Positions 6,109-7,835 of a stretch of DNA of 7,835 nt are shown here, one piece after another; positions within the stretch are counted from its first letter, which is position 1, and each line of letters starts with the position of its first letter. The notes below the pieces were generated by a model. That model ran no database searches, was not told where the DNA came from, and worked only from the letters and a program-made list of their open reading frames with translations. This DNA is from Nonomuraea sp. GTDB lineage: Bacteria > Actinomycetota > Actinomycetes > Streptosporangiales > Streptosporangiaceae. The position numbers were made by a program, and so were the translations under genes. The stretch is taken from contig JABFVJ010000040.1 in assembly GCA_013362835.1 (NCBI GenBank), forward strand, positions 1 to 7,835. The letters are read 5' to 3'.

Positions 6109-7368
6109 GTGCCCTTCCCCTTGCGTTTCGGCGCCAACTACGTGCCCGCGGAAGGCTGGTTCTACAGCTGGCTCGATTTCTCGGCCGACGCGGCCCGCCG
6201 CGACCTGGCGGACCTGGCCGGCATCGGCCTCGACCACATCCGGATATTTCCGGTCTGGCCGTGGATTCAGCCCAACCGCGCGCTCATCCGGCAGCGTGGG
6301 ATCGACGACGTGCTCGCCCTCATCGACGTCGCCGCCGAGTTCGGCCTCGGCGTCTGCGTCGACCTGCTCCAAGGCCACCTGTCCAGCTTCGACTTCCTGC
6401 CCTCCTGGGTGCTCACCTGGCACCGGCGCAGCCTGTTCACCGACCGGGACGTACGCGACGGCCTCGCCGCGTACGTCGACCGCCTCACCCGCGAGGTCGC
6501 CACCAGGGACAACGTGTTCGCCGTGACGCTGGGCAACGAGGTGAACAACCTCTTCCCCGCCAACGGCACCACCCCGGGGGCCTCGTCCGCCTGGGCCGCC
6601 GAGCTGGTCGGCGTGGCCCGCGCCGCCGCCCCCCGCCTGCTCGCCCTCCACTCGCTCTACGACGCCACCTGGTACGACCCCGCCCACCCCTTCCACCCGG
6701 CCGACAACGTCGGCCTCGGCGACCTGACCACCGTGCACTCGTGGGTCTTCAACGGCGTGTCCGCCATCGACGGCCCGCTCGGCCCGGCGACCGTGTCCCA
6801 CGCCGACTACCTGGTCGAGCTGGCCGCCGCCGCCTCCGCCGACCCGCTGCGGCCGGTGTGGCTCCAGGAGGTGGGCGTGCCGCGCCCGGACGTCCCCGAG
6901 GCCGACGCGCCCGCGTTCGTCCGCGGCCTGCTCGACCTGGTCACCGCCAACCCGGCCCTGTACGGCGTGACCTGGTGGTGCTCGCACGACCTCGACCGCT
7001 CGCTCGCCGACTTCCCCGAACGCGAGTACGACCTCGGCCTGTTCACCGTCGACCACCGGATCAAGCCGGCCACTCGGGAGCTGGCCGCCGTGATCGCCGA
7101 CCATCGCCGTACCGAATCCGCCGTGATCGCGGACCGCCGCCGTACCGGATCGGCCGCGATCGCCCGGCACCGGCCCGCGCTGGTGTGCGAGGTGGATCTC
7201 GCGGCCGAGCCGGGACGGCGGGCCGAGGTCGCGCCGGGCAGCGCGTTCCACGCCGAATGGGTGCGGCTGCGCCGGTCGGGGCCGGTCGCGATCGTCACGA
7301 AGGCCCGCTGCGCGGACGCCGCGCATCTCGAAGCTCGGGGGATCGACACCGTCCTGACCCAGGCATGA
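6109..7368 (+). CDS. GH5-like glycosidase, probable GH5_18-type beta-mannosidase
   Basis: This is a cytoplasmic (beta/alpha)8-barrel glycosidase of clan GH-A, 419 residues. FGANYVPAEGW (7-17) opens the barrel. Arg45 (HIRIF) is at the conserved GH5 arginine position. LGNEVNN (141-147) gives the acid/base Glu144, VHSW (209-212) a conserved active-site His210, and WLQEVGVPR (251-259) the nucleophile Glu254. Trp289-Trp290 probably line the sugar site. The combination with GH38 and GH85 neighbours resembles bifidobacterial GH5_18 beta-mannosidases, which cleave Man-beta-1,4-GlcNAc from the N-glycan core; the subfamily is inferred, not proven. Without a signal peptide it should act on imported sugar. 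After the barrel, an 11-residue tandem repeat (327-356) links to a 63-residue tail. The start is GTG at 6109. It is the first gene of the rightward glycosidase pair. Confidence 0.85.
   Translation: MPFPLRFGANYVPAEGWFYSWLDFSADAARRDLADLAGIGLDHIRIFPVWPWIQPNRALIRQRGIDDVLALIDVAAEFGLGVCVDLLQGHLSSFDFLPSWVLTWHRRSLFTDRDVRDGLAAYVDRLTREVATRDNVFAVTLGNEVNNLFPANGTTPGASSAWAAELVGVARAAAPRLLALHSLYDATWYDPAHPFHPADNVGLGDLTTVHSWVFNGVSAIDGPLGPATVSHADYLVELAAAASADPLRPVWLQEVGVPRPDVPEADAPAFVRGLLDLVTANPALYGVTWWCSHDLDRSLADFPEREYDLGLFTVDHRIKPATRELAAVIADHRRTESAVIADRRRTGSAAIARHRPALVCEVDLAAEPGRRAEVAPGSAFHAEWVRLRRSGPVAIVTKARCADAAHLEARGIDTVLTQA
7087..7176 (+). repeat. In-frame 33-base tandem repeat in the GH5 gene
   Basis: Two full units (7087-7119 and 7120-7152) and a third, degraded one (7153-7176) each begin GCCGTGATCGC or a close variant. 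They encode AVIADHRRTES, AVIADRRRTGS and AAIARHRP. The unit length is a multiple of three, so the reading frame is kept. The repeats lie between the catalytic barrel and the C-terminal tail, and look like a recently expanded, Arg-rich linker. Confidence 0.8.
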
Positions 7369-7371
7369 GAC

Positions 7372-7377
7372 AAGGAG
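7372..7377 (+). promoter_or_regulatory. Ribosome binding site of the GH85 gene
   Basis: AAGGAG sits five bases before the ATG at 7383, within the 14-base gap after the GH5 stop codon. It fixes the start in front of a clear signal peptide. The short gap with no promoter indicates co-transcription with the GH5 gene. Confidence 0.8.
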
Positions 7378-7382
7378 CTCAG

Positions 7383-7835
7383 ATGCCACGCAGGCTGTTA
7401 TCCACCTTATGCGCGGCGACCGTCGTGGCCGCCGCCCTGATCACCGGCCCCGCGCGCGCCGAGGCGGCGCCCGGCGGCCAGCCGTACGCGTCCTACTGGT
7501 ACCCGGACACGATCCTGTCCTGGGACCCGGCCACCGACCCCGACGCCCGCTTCAACCGCTCCCGGGTGCCGCTGCGGCCGAGGATCCAGGATCCGGCGCT
7601 CAAGGCCAACGCGAACGCCCGCGCCGGCGAGGGCCGCATCGCCTCGCTGGTCTCGTTCGGCCCCACCTCGAACAACCCCTCGCAGGGCTCGCCCGACCCG
7701 AGCTACTACGCCTTCGGCCACTGGCAGTACGTCGACACGCTCGTCTTCTGGGGCGGCTCGGCCGGCGAGGGCCTGATCCTGGCCCCGAACGCCACGGTCA
7801 TCGACGCGGCCCACCGCAACGGCGTCAAGGTCTAC
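7383..7835 (+). CDS. Secreted GH85 endo-beta-N-acetylglucosaminidase, C-terminus cut off by window edge
   Basis: This is the first 151 residues of an exported endoglycosidase that should cleave between the two core GlcNAc residues of N-glycans, releasing oligosaccharides from glycoproteins. A signal peptide is clear: PRR, a hydrophobic core at 9-22, and cleavage probably after ARA at residue 26, with AEA as an alternative. No lipobox is present. The mature start has features I recognise from family 85: YWYPDTILSWDP (38-49), PDARFNRSRVPL (53-64), and the stretch HWQYVDTLVFWGGSAGEG, followed by VIDAAHRNGVKVY at the window end. The catalytic Asn/Glu residues and any carbohydrate-binding modules lie beyond the window. 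Two TTA codons occur in the signal peptide (7398-7400 and 7407-7409). Spacing from the GH5 gene is 14 bases, so the two are probably co-transcribed. The family call rests on motif recall, not on a search. Confidence 0.88.
   Translation, partial: MPRRLLSTLCAATVVAAALITGPARAEAAPGGQPYASYWYPDTILSWDPATDPDARFNRSRVPLRPRIQDPALKANANARAGEGRIASLVSFGPTSNNPSQGSPDPSYYAFGHWQYVDTLVFWGGSAGEGLILAPNATVIDAAHRNGVKVY

Noticed and set aside
5974..7389. A 471-codon minus-strand open frame opposite the GH5 gene.
   Set aside because: It is dominated by Gly/Val/Arg/Glu with no recognisable domain, while the plus strand holds a complete glycosidase with both catalytic glutamates.
7566..7600. A direct repeat of AGGATCC in the GH85 gene.
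   Set aside because: It is only seven bases repeated once within coding sequence, encoding ordinary residues, with no sign of a functional element.

Overview
The window is very GC-rich, with strong third-position GC bias, GTG as well as ATG starts and AAGGAG-type ribosome binding sites. This points to a high-GC actinomycete. The protein style fits the Streptomyces/Streptosporangiales group, but genus cannot be decided from this sequence.

The layout is compact, with almost no non-coding DNA. Reading leftward on the minus strand from about 4950 there is a four-gene operon: a lipoprotein sugar-binding protein (4912-3623), two ABC permeases of the MalF and MalG types (3615-2743 and 2741-1860), and a GH38 alpha-mannosidase (1835 to beyond base 1, C-terminus missing). 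Reading rightward, a LacI-family repressor starts at 5013. An 80-base promoter region follows it, then a cytoplasmic GH5-like glycosidase with the look of the GH5_18 beta-mannosidases (6109-7368), and a secreted GH85 endo-beta-N-acetylglucosaminidase (7383 to beyond the window end, C-terminus missing).

Together these genes read as one locus for harvesting high-mannose N-glycans. The proposed order of events is as follows. The exported GH85 enzyme cuts the chitobiose core of glycoproteins. The lipoprotein and permeases import the released Man(n)-GlcNAc oligosaccharide, energised by an ATPase encoded elsewhere. GH38 removes the alpha-mannoses in the cytoplasm. The GH5 enzyme splits the remaining Man-beta-1,4-GlcNAc. 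This is an inference from family assignments and from the presence or absence of signal peptides.

Regulation is partly visible. Two near-identical LacI-type operators sharing ACTAAACCG and the pattern CTAAACCGNTYTAG lie at 4932-4945 and 6059-6072. The first sits at the predicted transcription start of the transporter operon (TTGACA-18-GATAGT). The second sits between the -35 and -10 elements in front of the GH5/GH85 pair (TTGGCA-17-TAGGGT). The local repressor therefore probably controls both arms. The binding-protein gene and the GH85 gene also carry rare TTA leucine codons, which may add bldA-type translational control to glycan capture.
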